Position numbers and translations under genes: made by a program. From positions 1 through 22,899 of the forward strand of contig CAMLOR010000029.1 in NCBI GenBank assembly GCA_946481615.1: a DNA stretch of 22,899 bases, in the 5' to 3' direction. The DNA is from an uncultured Aquimonas sp. GTDB lineage: Bacteria > Pseudomonadota > Gammaproteobacteria > Xanthomonadales > Xanthomonadaceae. The notes under the pieces are model-generated. The model did no database searches, was not told the DNA's origin, and saw only the letters and a program-made list of their open reading frames with translations. Of the stretch, positions 1 to 7,686 are shown piece after piece. The number at the start of each line of letters is the position of its first letter. Position 1 is the stretch's first letter.

Positions 1-1384
1 ATTCGCCGCGCGCCGCGGCTTCGGCCGCGGCGATGGCGATCAGGCCCTGGCCGCACGAAGCGTGTCCGCTGTCGGCGACGAGCGCGCGTGCGGCATCCAC
101 GCGCGCCGCGGCGCTTTCGCCCGACTGCAGCGTGCCGCTCACCGCGCGCGAAATGCCGACGTAGACCAGCGCGGGATGATGCGCGAGCAGGAACTCGAAC
201 TGGCGGCGGAAATCGCCCGGCGGCGGCTGCGAGGTCTGCGGCAGCACGCTGGCGGTGCGCAGCTTCGCGTAGAACTCGGCAGGCGAGATCGACACCTTGT
301 CGAGGAAATCCTCCTCGCCGAAATTCACCCGCACCGGCACCATGTGGATGTCGAGCCGCTCGCACACCTCCTTCGGCAGATCGGCGCCGCTGTCGGTGAC
401 GATGGCCACGCCTTGCGCGCGCAGCGCCGTGCGGTGCTGCGCCAGCATGTCCTCGGCCTTGCGCGCGCCGACCTTGCCGAACGCGCCCGCCGCCACGAAC
501 AGCGCGCAGGGATCGGCCACGTGCGCATGCACGCGCACGCGGCGCTCGCTGCCGGCGATCACCAGGCTGCCGGCGCCGCCCGCGGCGAGCGCGTCGCGCA
601 GGGCATCGCGATCGATGTTTCCGGCTTCCACCAGGCATTCGGTGCACCAGCGCTGCGCCGGGTCGATGTCTTCGTGCAGATGCTGGCCGGCGAATTCGAT
701 GTCGCTTGCGGCCGGCGCCGGATCGCCCTGCGCACCCGTGGCGATGAAGGCTTCGATGCCTTCGAGCAGATCGACGAACCCTTGCGCGCCGGCATCGACG
801 ACACCGGCCTGGCGCAGCACGGCGAGTTGCTTCGGCGTGTCGGCCAGCGCCACGCGCGCCCGCTGCACCGCCTGTGCGAATCCCGCGCGCCAATCGCGCA
901 GGCCGAGCGCGGCTTGTTGCTGGAAGGCTTCCGCGAAAGCGCGGATCACGCTCAGGATGGTGCCCTCGCGCGGCTGCGCCAGTGCGCCGTGCGCCTGCTG
1001 CGCGCCGGCCAGCGCGGCACGCGCCAGCAACGCGGGCGTAAGTACGCGCGCCTCGCCCGCGACCTCGCCCGCGCCCTGCAGGAACTGCGCGAGGATCGCC
1101 CCGCTGTTGCCGCGCGCGCCGTCGATGGCATCGTCGGCCACCTGCCGCAGCAGTTCGCCGGCCGAACGTGTGCGCCGGCTGAGCGCGCCCGACAGCACGG
1201 TGCCCAGCGTGAAAGCGAGGTTGCTCCCCGTGTCGCCGTCGGGCACTGGGAACACGTTGATCTTGTTGAGTTGCTCGCGCTGGGCGACCACCCGGCGCAT
1301 GCCGGCGATCAGGGCGCGCCGCAGTGCGGGGGCGGTGATGCGCGCCGCGGGCAAGGCGACAGCGTCCGGAAGAGTGGCGGCCAT
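1..1384 (-). CDS. DAK (DhaL-like) / DegV fusion protein, 3' end outside window
   Basis: The first 461 codons are present and the C-terminus runs off the window edge. Residues ~20-210 form a DAK2/DhaL-like kinase-type domain with the nucleotide/metal motif DGDTGSN (49-55) and GARGNSGAI (89-97). Residues ~245-320 resemble the middle domain of FakA-type proteins. A DegV domain starts at ~325 (VAIVTDSGADLP, 326-337) and continues through TSQP (384-387) and GISRAVSGTLQS (410-421). By family knowledge, DegV proteins bind a fatty acid and FakA-like DAK proteins phosphorylate it. A single chain holding both suggests a self-contained cytoplasmic fatty-acid kinase or a related acyl-binding enzyme; that function is inferred. 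The ATG at 1384 is the first in-frame start before the DAK domain. There is no clear Shine-Dalgarno, but CACACT lies 7 nt upstream. It is divergent from the small exported gene at 1594. Confidence 0.9.
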   Translation of the reverse strand, partial: MAATLPDAVALPAARITAPALRRALIAGMRRVVAQREQLNKINVFPVPDGDTGSNLAFTLGTVLSGALSRRTRSAGELLRQVADDAIDGARGNSGAILAQFLQGAGEVAGEARVLTPALLARAALAGAQQAHGALAQPREGTILSVIRAFAEAFQQQAALGLRDWRAGFAQAVQRARVALADTPKQLAVLRQAGVVDAGAQGFVDLLEGIEAFIATGAQGDPAPAASDIEFAGQHLHEDIDPAQRWCTECLVEAGNIDRDALRDALAAGGAGSLVIAGSERRVRVHAHVADPCALFVAAGAFGKVGARKAEDMLAQHRTALRAQGVAIVTDSGADLPKEVCERLDIHMVPVRVNFGEEDFLDKVSISPAEFYAKLRTASVLPQTSQPPPGDFRRQFEFLLAHHPALVYVGISRAVSGTLQSGESAAARVDAARALVADSGHASCGQGLIAIAAAEAAARGE

Positions 1385-1509
1385 GCGCGGCAGTGTGTCG
1401 AAGCGGACGCATCGGCGTCTTGTTGCGGCGCAGCGAAGGGAACTTGCGGCCGTGCGACGAAACGAAGCCAGGGTCCGCCCCGCCGAATGCACGCCGGGGA
1501 GGGAGGGGC

Positions 1510-1515
1510 TAGACT
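1510..1515 (+). promoter_or_regulatory. possible -10 element TAGACT
   Basis: TAGACT lies 78 nt upstream of the ATG at 1594 and matches the TAGACT ahead of the gene at 7687 and the TAAACT boxes elsewhere in the window. No convincing -35 is visible at the expected spacing. A transcript from here would have a leader of about 70 nt containing the CCCGACCCGGGG mini-hairpin. Apart from this element and the hairpin I see nothing else in 1385-1593. Confidence 0.3.
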
Positions 1516-1575
1516 GGCAACGTAACCTTTCGGCACCCGCGTGCATCCAACTTTCGAGTGCCGGTTCAGGTCCGG

Positions 1576-1587
1576 CCCGACCCGGGG
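1576..1587 (+). repeat. leader mini-hairpin CCCGACCCGGGG (copy 1)
   Basis: CCCG-ACC-CGGG can fold with a small loop, and its terminal GGGG sits 6 nt before the ATG at 1594, so it also offers the ribosome-binding purines. Near-identical copies lie just upstream of the starts at 7687 and 20057. Confidence 0.4.
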
Positions 1588-1593
1588 ATTCCA

Positions 1594-1872
1594 ATGTCAC
1601 GCTTCCTGCTCGCCCTGCTGATGCTCGCAGCCACGGTTTCCGCCCAGGCCATCACGCCCTCGCGCCAGGATGCCGACGGCACCGGCGGCGGCAATTGCCC
1701 GGACGCCGAAGAAATCGCCCGCGCCGAGGACGCCGCCGCGCCCGCCGCCGCGCCGCCCGCCCCGGCCAAGACCACTGCGCCGCCCGCGCAGGCCAAGGAA
1801 GCCGCCCCGCTGGCGCCGCGCCCACGGGCCGGCGCGCGCTGGCACTCCTTCCTGCCGGGCATGTTCAAGTAA
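1594..1872 (+). CDS. small exported Ala/Pro-rich protein, unknown function
   Basis: This encodes 92 residues. The N-terminus MSRFLLALLMLAATVSAQA is a clear Sec signal peptide with a likely AxA-type cleavage site near residues 17-19. The mature part begins with a polar stretch (TPSRQDADGTGGG), has a single Cys in GGGNCPD, a low-complexity Ala/Pro/Lys linker (~45-75), and ends WHSFLPGMFK. The upstream in-frame ATG at 1558 was not chosen because it would put 12 charged residues ahead of the signal peptide, whereas the ATG at 1594 has GGGGA at a suitable distance. It is probably periplasmic. No domain is recognised. A strong inverted repeat follows at 1925, before mtfA. Confidence 0.65.
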   Translation: MSRFLLALLMLAATVSAQAITPSRQDADGTGGGNCPDAEEIARAEDAAAPAAAPPAPAKTTAPPAQAKEAAPLAPRPRAGARWHSFLPGMFK

Positions 1873-1924
1873 GCCGCGGGAACCTTTCCGCAGCGCCGCA
1901 GTCCGAATGACGCAGGGCTGCAAC

Positions 1925-1968
1925 GGCAAGGGCGCGGTTCTCCCCACACACTCCTCCGCGCCCTTGCC
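1925..1968. repeat. perfect 13-bp inverted repeat between the small exported gene and mtfA
   Basis: GGCAAGGGCGCGG (1925-1937) and CCGCGCCCTTGCC (1956-1968) are exact reverse complements separated by 18 nt. There is no T-tract, so it is not a canonical intrinsic terminator. It lies 52 nt after the upstream stop and 30 nt before the mtfA ATG. It could be a Rho-associated or attenuating stem, or a large operator. Confidence 0.6.
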
Positions 1969-1998
1969 AAACCCGGCCAACCGCGCCAGATTCGCGGC

Positions 1999-2757
1999 AT
2001 GACCGGCCTCACCGGATGGCTGCGCCGCCTGGCCGGCGTCCCTGCTCCCCACCGCCTCGACGACACCCTCTGGCAGCGCGCCCTGCGCCGCCCGGCCTGG
2101 ACGCGCGCGCTCGACGAAGCATCGAAGGCCACGCTGCGCGAACTCACCGAACGTTTCCTCGGCGACAAGGCCATCACGCCGGCCGGCGGCTTCACGCTGA
2201 CCGACGACCGTCGCGTGCTGATCGCGATGCTGTGCTGCCAGCCCGTGCTGCGGCTGGGCTACGACTGGCTGCGCGGCTGGCACGAGGTGATCGTCTATCC
2301 CGGCCAGTTCCGCGTGCGGCGGCACGACTACGACGAAGACACGGGGGTGCTGCAGGAATGGGACGACGACCTCGCCGGCGAGGCCTGGGACCGCGGCCCG
2401 CTGATCCTGAGCTGGGCCGACGTGCGCGCCGATCTCGACGCGCCCGAACCGGGCTACCACGTCGTGGCGCACGAGATCGCGCACAAGCTCGACGCGCTCG
2501 ACGGTGCCATCGACGGCATGCCGCCGCTGCCGGCCGCGCAGCGTGCGGGCTGGGCGCGCGATTTCCAGGCGGCGTTCGATGCGCTGCAGGGCGAGGTCGA
2601 GGCGGGGCGTGAAACAGTGATCGATGCCTACGCGGCGGAAGCGCCCGACGAGTTCTTCGCGGTGTGCACCGAATACTGGTTCACGGCGCCGGAGGTGCTG
2701 CGCGAGCACTTGCCGAAGGTGGCGCAGCACCTCGAGGATTTGTACGGCGCGGCGTAG
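1999..2757 (+). CDS. mtfA: MtfA-family zinc metallopeptidase (M90)
   Basis: This 252-residue protein matches the MtfA family (about 265 residues in E. coli). The zincin motif HEIAH is at residues 158-162, and a second conserved acidic patch APDEFFAV places E218 as the likely third zinc ligand. The segment around 93-110 (RGWHEVIVYPGQF) and the EWDDDLAGEAWDRGPLILSW stretch (120-139) are typical family blocks. In enterobacteria MtfA binds the repressor Mlc and has aminopeptidase activity; whether an Mlc partner exists here is unknown. It is cytoplasmic, with no signal peptide. The ATG at 1999 has no clear Shine-Dalgarno; CAGATT ends 6 nt before it. The gene converges on the histidine kinase gene, with a REP-like repeat between. 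Confidence 0.93.
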   Translation: MTGLTGWLRRLAGVPAPHRLDDTLWQRALRRPAWTRALDEASKATLRELTERFLGDKAITPAGGFTLTDDRRVLIAMLCCQPVLRLGYDWLRGWHEVIVYPGQFRVRRHDYDEDTGVLQEWDDDLAGEAWDRGPLILSWADVRADLDAPEPGYHVVAHEIAHKLDALDGAIDGMPPLPAAQRAGWARDFQAAFDALQGEVEAGRETVIDAYAAEAPDEFFAVCTEYWFTAPEVLREHLPKVAQHLEDLYGAA

Positions 2758-2814
2758 GGCGTCGATTGCGGTTCCGCAGCTTGCCGCGTGCGGCGCCGGA
2801 GACTGGGGCGACTT

Positions 2815-2902
2815 TTCGACAGGCTCACCACGAACGGTCTTGGGAATTCGCCCGTCTGCTTTCCTTCGCCGTTCCTCCGCCGTTCGCGGTGAGCCTGTCG
2901 AA
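2815..2902. repeat. REP-like inverted repeat between convergent genes
   Basis: The 23-nt arm at 2815-2837 (starts TTCGACAGGCTCACCACGAA) pairs with 2880-2902 with one mismatch, around a 42-nt centre. The TTCGACAGGCTCA core resembles a dispersed palindromic repeat of many proteobacterial genomes (from memory, not searched). It lies between the stop of mtfA and the stop of the kinase gene, where it could serve as a bidirectional transcription end or mRNA 3' stabiliser. Confidence 0.7.
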
Positions 2903-2919
2903 CCGCCTTCGGCCGAACC

Positions 2920-4296
2920 TCACAAGCTCGGCGAGAACCGCACCACGAACCTCGCCCCGCCCAGTTCCTCGCTGCGCTCCACGAACAGCTCGCCGCGATA
3001 CGCCTTCACGATGTCCTGCACGATGGCCAGGCCAATGCCGTGCCCATGCACGCGCTCGTCGCCACGCACGCCGCGCTGGAGCATCGAATCGACCTTCTCC
3101 GGCGGGATGCCCGGGCCATCGTCCTCCACCGTGATCAGCACGCCGGAGCGCCGCTGCGGCGCGATGGTCATGGCGCGCGCGGTGAGCAGCACGCGGTGGT
3201 CGGCCCACTTGAAGGCGTTTTCGAGCAGGTTGCCGAACAGTTCCATCAGATCGCCCTGCTCGCCGTGGAAGCGCGCACTGCGGTCGATGTCGAACTCGCA
3301 CAGGATGTTCTTGCTGGCGTAGACCTTCTCGAGGCTGGAGACGATTTCTTCGGCGGGCGCTTCCAGCGCCAGCGGCGTGGAGAAGGTCTGGCGGCCCGAG
3401 GTGGCGGCGCGCGAGAGCTGGTAGGCCACGATCGCGCCCATGCGTCCGACCTGCTCCTTGAGCGCGCCGCGCAGTTCCTGCGCGGGGTGCTCGGATTCGA
3501 GTTCGCTGCGCATCACCGCCAGCGGCGTCTTGAGCGAATGCGCAAGATCGGCCAGCACGTTGCGCGTGCGCCCGATCTGCTCGCGGCCGACGTCGATCAT
3601 CTCGTTGAGGCTGTCGGTGAGCAGCGTGAGTTCTTCCGGATAGCCGCCCGGCAGGCGTTCGAGCCGCCCGTCCATGATGCGTTCCATGTCGCCGACCACG
3701 CGCCGCAGCGGCGCCAGGCTCCAGCGCAGGACGAGGATCTGCAGGCCGAGCAACAGGAGCGCCGCCGCGCCCAGATAAACCCACAGGCTGCGGCGGAACA
3801 CCGCCACCTGGCGGTCCATGGAGGCGGTGTCTTCGGCGACGTGCAGCGTGAAGCGTACTTCCTGGTCCTCGCTGACTTCCCAGGCCACGCCCATCGAATA
3901 GCGATAGACCTGCGAGCCGGGAATCGGCAGCGGACCTTCGAAGCGGGTCTCGCCGGGAGCCAGCTGCAGATCGAAGGGCAGCTGGCGGCCGACGGTGGAG
4001 CCGGATTCGCGGCGGAATTTCTCCCCTGCGGCGCCGGCATACAGCCCGCTGCCGGGGCGGTCGAAACGCGCATCGGGCAGGTCTTCGGGGAAGATCAGCT
4101 CCCCCGAGCGCAGCATTTCCGATCCTTCGAGATAGGCCAGCGCGTAGTTCTCCAGGCGCTGCCGCAGGCCCGTTTCCGCCGTCTCCGCGAAAGCGCGGTC
4201 AAGGGCGTAGCCCGTGAGCCCCAGGAAGGCGACCAGCCCCAGGCTCGCCGCCAGCAGCTGGCGCGCCTGCAGGGAAAGCATGCGCGTGACGCTCAT
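2920..4296 (-). CDS. phoQ: PhoQ-like sensor histidine kinase
   Basis: This is a 458-residue inner-membrane kinase. A transmembrane helix at ~12-32 and a second at ~171-190 bracket a ~135-residue periplasmic sensor region. A HAMP-like linker follows (~190-240). The H-box LADLAHSLKTPLAV places the phospho-acceptor at H253; its AHSLKTPLAV wording is characteristic of PhoQ. The N-box NLLEN (356-360), G1 EDDGPGIP (391-398) and G2 GHGIGLAIV (418-426) are intact. It is the last gene of a minus-strand operon, 43 nt after the response regulator, across a very GC-rich palindrome. In enterobacteria PhoQ senses low Mg2+, cationic peptides or acid; I see no direct proof of the same ligand here. The phoQ assignment rests on motif similarity plus pairing with a PhoP-like regulator. 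Confidence 0.9.
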   Translation of the reverse strand: MSVTRMLSLQARQLLAASLGLVAFLGLTGYALDRAFAETAETGLRQRLENYALAYLEGSEMLRSGELIFPEDLPDARFDRPGSGLYAGAAGEKFRRESGSTVGRQLPFDLQLAPGETRFEGPLPIPGSQVYRYSMGVAWEVSEDQEVRFTLHVAEDTASMDRQVAVFRRSLWVYLGAAALLLLGLQILVLRWSLAPLRRVVGDMERIMDGRLERLPGGYPEELTLLTDSLNEMIDVGREQIGRTRNVLADLAHSLKTPLAVMRSELESEHPAQELRGALKEQVGRMGAIVAYQLSRAATSGRQTFSTPLALEAPAEEIVSSLEKVYASKNILCEFDIDRSARFHGEQGDLMELFGNLLENAFKWADHRVLLTARAMTIAPQRRSGVLITVEDDGPGIPPEKVDSMLQRGVRGDERVHGHGIGLAIVQDIVKAYRGELFVERSEELGGARFVVRFSPSL

Positions 4297-4308
4297 GCCG
4301 CCGACCTT

Positions 4309-4336
4309 CCGCGGCCGCGGCCGGGCCGCGGCCCGG
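4309..4336. repeat. GC palindrome in the phoP-phoQ gap
   Basis: CCGCGGCCGCGG (4309-4320) is palindromic and is followed directly by the 16-bp perfect palindrome CCGGGCCGCGGCCCGG (4321-4336). CCGCGGCC at 4309 can also pair with GGCCGCGG at 4324-4331. The element fills most of the 43-nt gap between the regulator stop and the kinase start, so an mRNA hairpin there could modulate kinase output relative to regulator. Confidence 0.55.
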
Positions 4337-4339
4337 CGC

Positions 4340-5020
4340 TCATTCGTTGCGCGGGATGGCGAAGCGGTAGCCGCGGCCGCGCACGGTCTCGATCGGCTTC
4401 AGGGTGCCTTCCGGATCGAGCTTCTTGCGCAGGCGGCCGATGAAGACTTCGAGCACGTTGGAATCGCGGTCGAAATCCTGCTGGTAGATGTGCTCCGTGA
4501 GATCGGCCTTCGACACCAGCTCTCCGGCGTGCAGCATCAGGTATTCGAGGACCTTGTATTCGTAGCTGGTCAGATCGACGCCGGCGCCGTCCACGCTCAC
4601 CGTCTGCGCGGCGAGGTCGAGGCTGATCGGGCCGCAATCGAGCGAGGGCTTGCTCCAGCCGGCGGCGCGGCGCAGCAGCGCGTTGAGGCGGGCCAACAGT
4701 TCTTCCACATGGAACGGCTTGACGAGGTAATCGTCGGCGCCGGCCTTGAGGCCTTCCACCTTGTCCTGCCAGCTCGAACGCGCCGTGAGGATGAGGATGG
4801 GGAATTTCTTGCCTTCCGAACGCAGCAGCTTCACCAGATCCATGCCCGACATCTTGGGCAGGCCCAGGTCGATCACCGCCACGTCGAAGGGCACTTCGCG
4901 GCCGAGGTAGATGCCCTCTTCGCCGTCGCTGGCGGCGTCCACCGCATAGCCTTCGCGTTTCAGGCGGGCGCTGAGCGTCTCGCGCAGCGGGGCCTCGTCT
5001 TCCACCAACAGGATGCGCAT
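4340..5020 (-). CDS. phoP: PhoP-like OmpR-family response regulator
   Basis: This 226-residue regulator has a receiver domain (~1-115) with the acidic pair E7/D8, phospho-acceptor D51 in VIDLGLPK, T79 and K101 (VKPF). An OmpR/PhoB winged helix (~125-224) follows, with LTSYEYKVLEYLM and the C-terminal VRGRGYRF hairpin. Length and motifs match PhoP/OmpR members. GAGGAG lies 6 nt before the ATG, a strong ribosome-binding site. It is preceded on the same strand by the PepSY-like gene (117-nt gap) and followed by the kinase, so the cognate pair is self-evident. The phoP symbol depends on the PhoQ-like kinase. Confidence 0.92.
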   Translation of the reverse strand: MRILLVEDEAPLRETLSARLKREGYAVDAASDGEEGIYLGREVPFDVAVIDLGLPKMSGMDLVKLLRSEGKKFPILILTARSSWQDKVEGLKAGADDYLVKPFHVEELLARLNALLRRAAGWSKPSLDCGPISLDLAAQTVSVDGAGVDLTSYEYKVLEYLMLHAGELVSKADLTEHIYQQDFDRDSNVLEVFIGRLRKKLDPEGTLKPIETVRGRGYRFAIPRNE

Positions 5021-5137
5021 GCCTACTCCTCAAAGGGCAGATTGATTCAACACGAACCAACAGGGGCGCCAGCAGGAAGCGCCGCCTTTACGAAAACCTT
5101 CCCCGCCACCGACGGATACGCGCCGGACGCGAGTCCG

Positions 5138-5479
5138 TCAACCGTCGTCGCGCGCCGGCTCCGGCTCGCGCTCGACGATCGGCTCGCGCGCCACGGCCGG
5201 ACGCGGACCGCGTTCGCCGCGGCGCGTGCCGTCGCGGCGCTCGCGCTGCGGGTCGTCCCACATCACGCGCACGCGACCCTCGGGGGTATAGACCTTGATC
5301 CGGTTCATCTCGCGGCCGCCGCGCTGGCGCGGCTCGGCCGAGAGCACGCGGCCGCCGGTTTCACGCTCGATGCGGCTGACCGATTCGGGCAGGCGGCCGG
5401 CTTCGGCCGCGAACACGGCACCGCCGCCTGCGATCAGCAGGAGAGCCAGGAGGAGCGTGTGGAGGGAACCGGGGCGCAT
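5138..5479 (-). CDS. periplasmic PepSY-like protein ahead of the two-component genes
   Basis: This encodes 113 residues from the ATG at 5479. The open frame extends further upstream, but this start puts MRPGSLHTLLLALLLIAGGG directly at the N-terminus as a signal peptide (cleavage near VFAAEA, ~23-28). The short mature domain (~30-75) has a PepSY-type pattern: SRIERETGGRVLSAEP, then NRIKVYTPEGRVRVMWDDP. The tail (~76-113) is low-complexity and charged (Arg/Glu/Pro). PepSY modules are generally inhibitory or ligand-binding extracytoplasmic domains. As first gene of the operon, it may feed a signal to the PhoQ-like sensor; that is inference. A TTGCAG-16-TAGGAT promoter precedes it. Confidence 0.75.
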   Translation of the reverse strand: MRPGSLHTLLLALLLIAGGGAVFAAEAGRLPESVSRIERETGGRVLSAEPRQRGGREMNRIKVYTPEGRVRVMWDDPQRERRDGTRRGERGPRPAVAREPIVEREPEPARDDG

Positions 5480-5490
5480 GGCGTAACGAC

Positions 5491-5518
5491 ATCCTAACGC
5501 GAGCGCGGATGTCTGCAA
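5491..5518 (-). promoter_or_regulatory. sigma70-type promoter for the PepSY-phoP-phoQ operon
   Basis: On the minus strand TTGCAG (5518-5513) is followed by a 16-nt spacer and TAGGAT (5496-5491). The -10 ends 11 nt before the ATG at 5479, implying a very short leader. Three of six -35 bases and four of six -10 bases agree with consensus. Confidence 0.4.
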
Positions 5519-5573
5519 ACCCTTTGGCTGCGTGGACTTGGGTGCGATTTTCGAGGTTACGCAGTGAATTTGG

Positions 5574-5599
5574 TCTGAACTTTTCTGAACGGTCAGAAC
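5574..5599. repeat. phased TC(T/A)GAAC heptamer repeats
   Basis: TCTGAAC occurs at 5574-5580 and 5584-5590 with exactly 10-bp phasing. A third near copy, TCAGAAC, is at 5593-5599 and overlaps the stop codon of the hydrolase gene. TTCTGA/TCAGAA also makes an inverted pair. The cluster sits about 60-100 nt upstream of the predicted promoter at 5491-5518, on one face of the helix, as an activator operator might. Confidence 0.3.
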
Positions 5600-6473
5600 A
5601 GCTCCCCAACGCAGCACCGCAGGGAACCGCCGGCCTTCTCGATTTCGTCGAGCGCCACCGCGACCAGCCTGAACCCCAGTTTTTCGAACGCCGCGCGGTT
5701 GCCCGGCGCGAGCGCGTCGGCCGCTGCCTCGCTCAGGAACACCGCATCGTCGGACAGCGCGATGCAGTTGCCGGCGAAAGCGTTCTTCTCGGCCGCCGAC
5801 AGTTCGATCACGGCCGGCGCGTAGAACCGCGCCACCGCCTCCGCGTCCTGCGGACGCTCGAAGCTCTCGGGGCAGATCACCAGCGCGCGCCCGGCCAGGA
5901 CGCTCATGACCACGTTGGCATGGTATTCGTCGGTTCTGAGCGGGAAGCGAACCGTGGCGCGCAGGCCGAAGGCCGCCTCCATGGCATCGGCGCCGGCCTC
6001 GTCGCAGCGCTCGGTGTAGGCCACGAAGCCCACGCCGTGCGCGCGATCGATCACCATCGAGCCGGTGAGTTCGCAGATGCCCGGCTGGCGGCGCAGGTCG
6101 ATTTCCTCATAACCCAGCACGCCGGTGAAGAAACCGCGGATGTCCGTGCGCTCGGCTTCGCGCTGGCGCACCGGATGGCGCATGTGGCCGATCACGAGGC
6201 GCCCGGGCGCCGTGCCGAACACGTTGTTGGGGAAGACCGCATCGGGCGTCGCCGCATCGCCCGCGAAACAGACCACCGGCAGCACTTCGGCGAGCGCGCG
6301 CTGCAGGCCGCGGTGCTGCGCCAGGGCGCGCTCGGCGCTCACGGTCTTCGAAAGATCCATGTAGCGGTTGTCGCCGGCCGATTGCTCGGCCAACGCGAAC
6401 CCTTCCGGCGCCACCAGGAAGGCGCCGCGCGCGTTCGCGGGCGCGCGCGACGGGAAGTGCGCGGGATCGAGGC

Positions 6474-6477
<4 letters not shown>
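5593..6477 (-). CDS. CtlX / arginine deiminase-related amidinohydrolase
   Basis: This 294-residue member of the guanidino-group-modifying (pentein) superfamily has a conserved TPDAVFPNNVF block (77-87), CELTGSMVIDR (135-145), catalytic-His block YHANVVMSVLAGR (H186 in 185-197) and the C-terminal nucleophile block GGSLRCCVGELF (C288). The closest named family I recall is the citrulline-utilisation hydrolase CtlX, so hydrolysis of citrulline or another ureido/guanidino compound is the likely reaction; arginine deiminase or dimethylarginine hydrolase activity cannot be excluded. It is cytoplasmic. The start at 6477 overlaps the dusA stop as ATGA, implying translational coupling. The frame stays open upstream through dusA, which would mislead automatic start choice. 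Confidence 0.8.
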
Positions 6478-7472
<995 letters not shown>

Positions 7473-7478
7473 GCCGAT

Positions 7479-7484
7479 ATTGTA
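7479..7484 (-). promoter_or_regulatory. -10 element TACAAT, possible leaderless start for dusA
   Basis: TACAAT on the minus strand is followed by exactly 6 nt and then the ATG at 7472, so transcription would start at or next to the A of the start codon. No Shine-Dalgarno is present, and the -35 region is poor. Confidence 0.45.
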
Positions 7485-7633
7485 GCGGCCGGCCGTCGCG
7501 CGCCCATGCCGCTCGCCTGCAGCGTGCACGCGAATGGCATGTCGATGCCGCAGCCCGTGCGTTTCGCACCGAAGCTGGGAGATCGCTCACATTCGACCCC
7601 GGCACAGCGGCCCCGGCGGTAATCGTCTTTGGT

Positions 7634-7639
7634 TAGACT
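7634..7639 (+). promoter_or_regulatory. possible -10 element TAGACT for the beta-helix protein gene
   Basis: TTAGACT is the most AT-rich stretch upstream of the ATG at 7687 and matches the TAGACT at 1510. It would give a ~40-nt leader that contains the CCCCGACCCGGGG hairpin and a GGAGG site. No clear -35 is present. Confidence 0.35.
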
Positions 7640-7651
7640 CGCCCTTCCCCG

Positions 7652-7664
7652 CCCCGACCCGGGG
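7652..7664 (+). repeat. leader mini-hairpin CCCCGACCCGGGG (copy 2)
   Basis: This has a CCCCG/CGGGG stem with an ACC loop, 22 nt before the ATG at 7687 and 6 nt before the GGAGG ribosome-binding site. Twelve of 12 positions match copy 1, and 12 of 13 match copy 3 at 20028. Confidence 0.45.
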
Positions 7665-7686
7665 CACGCCGGAGGCCACGCGTCCC

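Noticed and set aside
62..1525. 487-codon plus-strand frame over the DAK/DegV gene
   Set aside because: The minus-strand translation gives clear DGDTGSN and DegV motifs; the plus frame is a shadow.
1597..2730. 377-codon minus-strand frame opposite mtfA
   Set aside because: The plus-strand frame holds the HEIAH zincin motif and matches MtfA; the minus frame has no motif.
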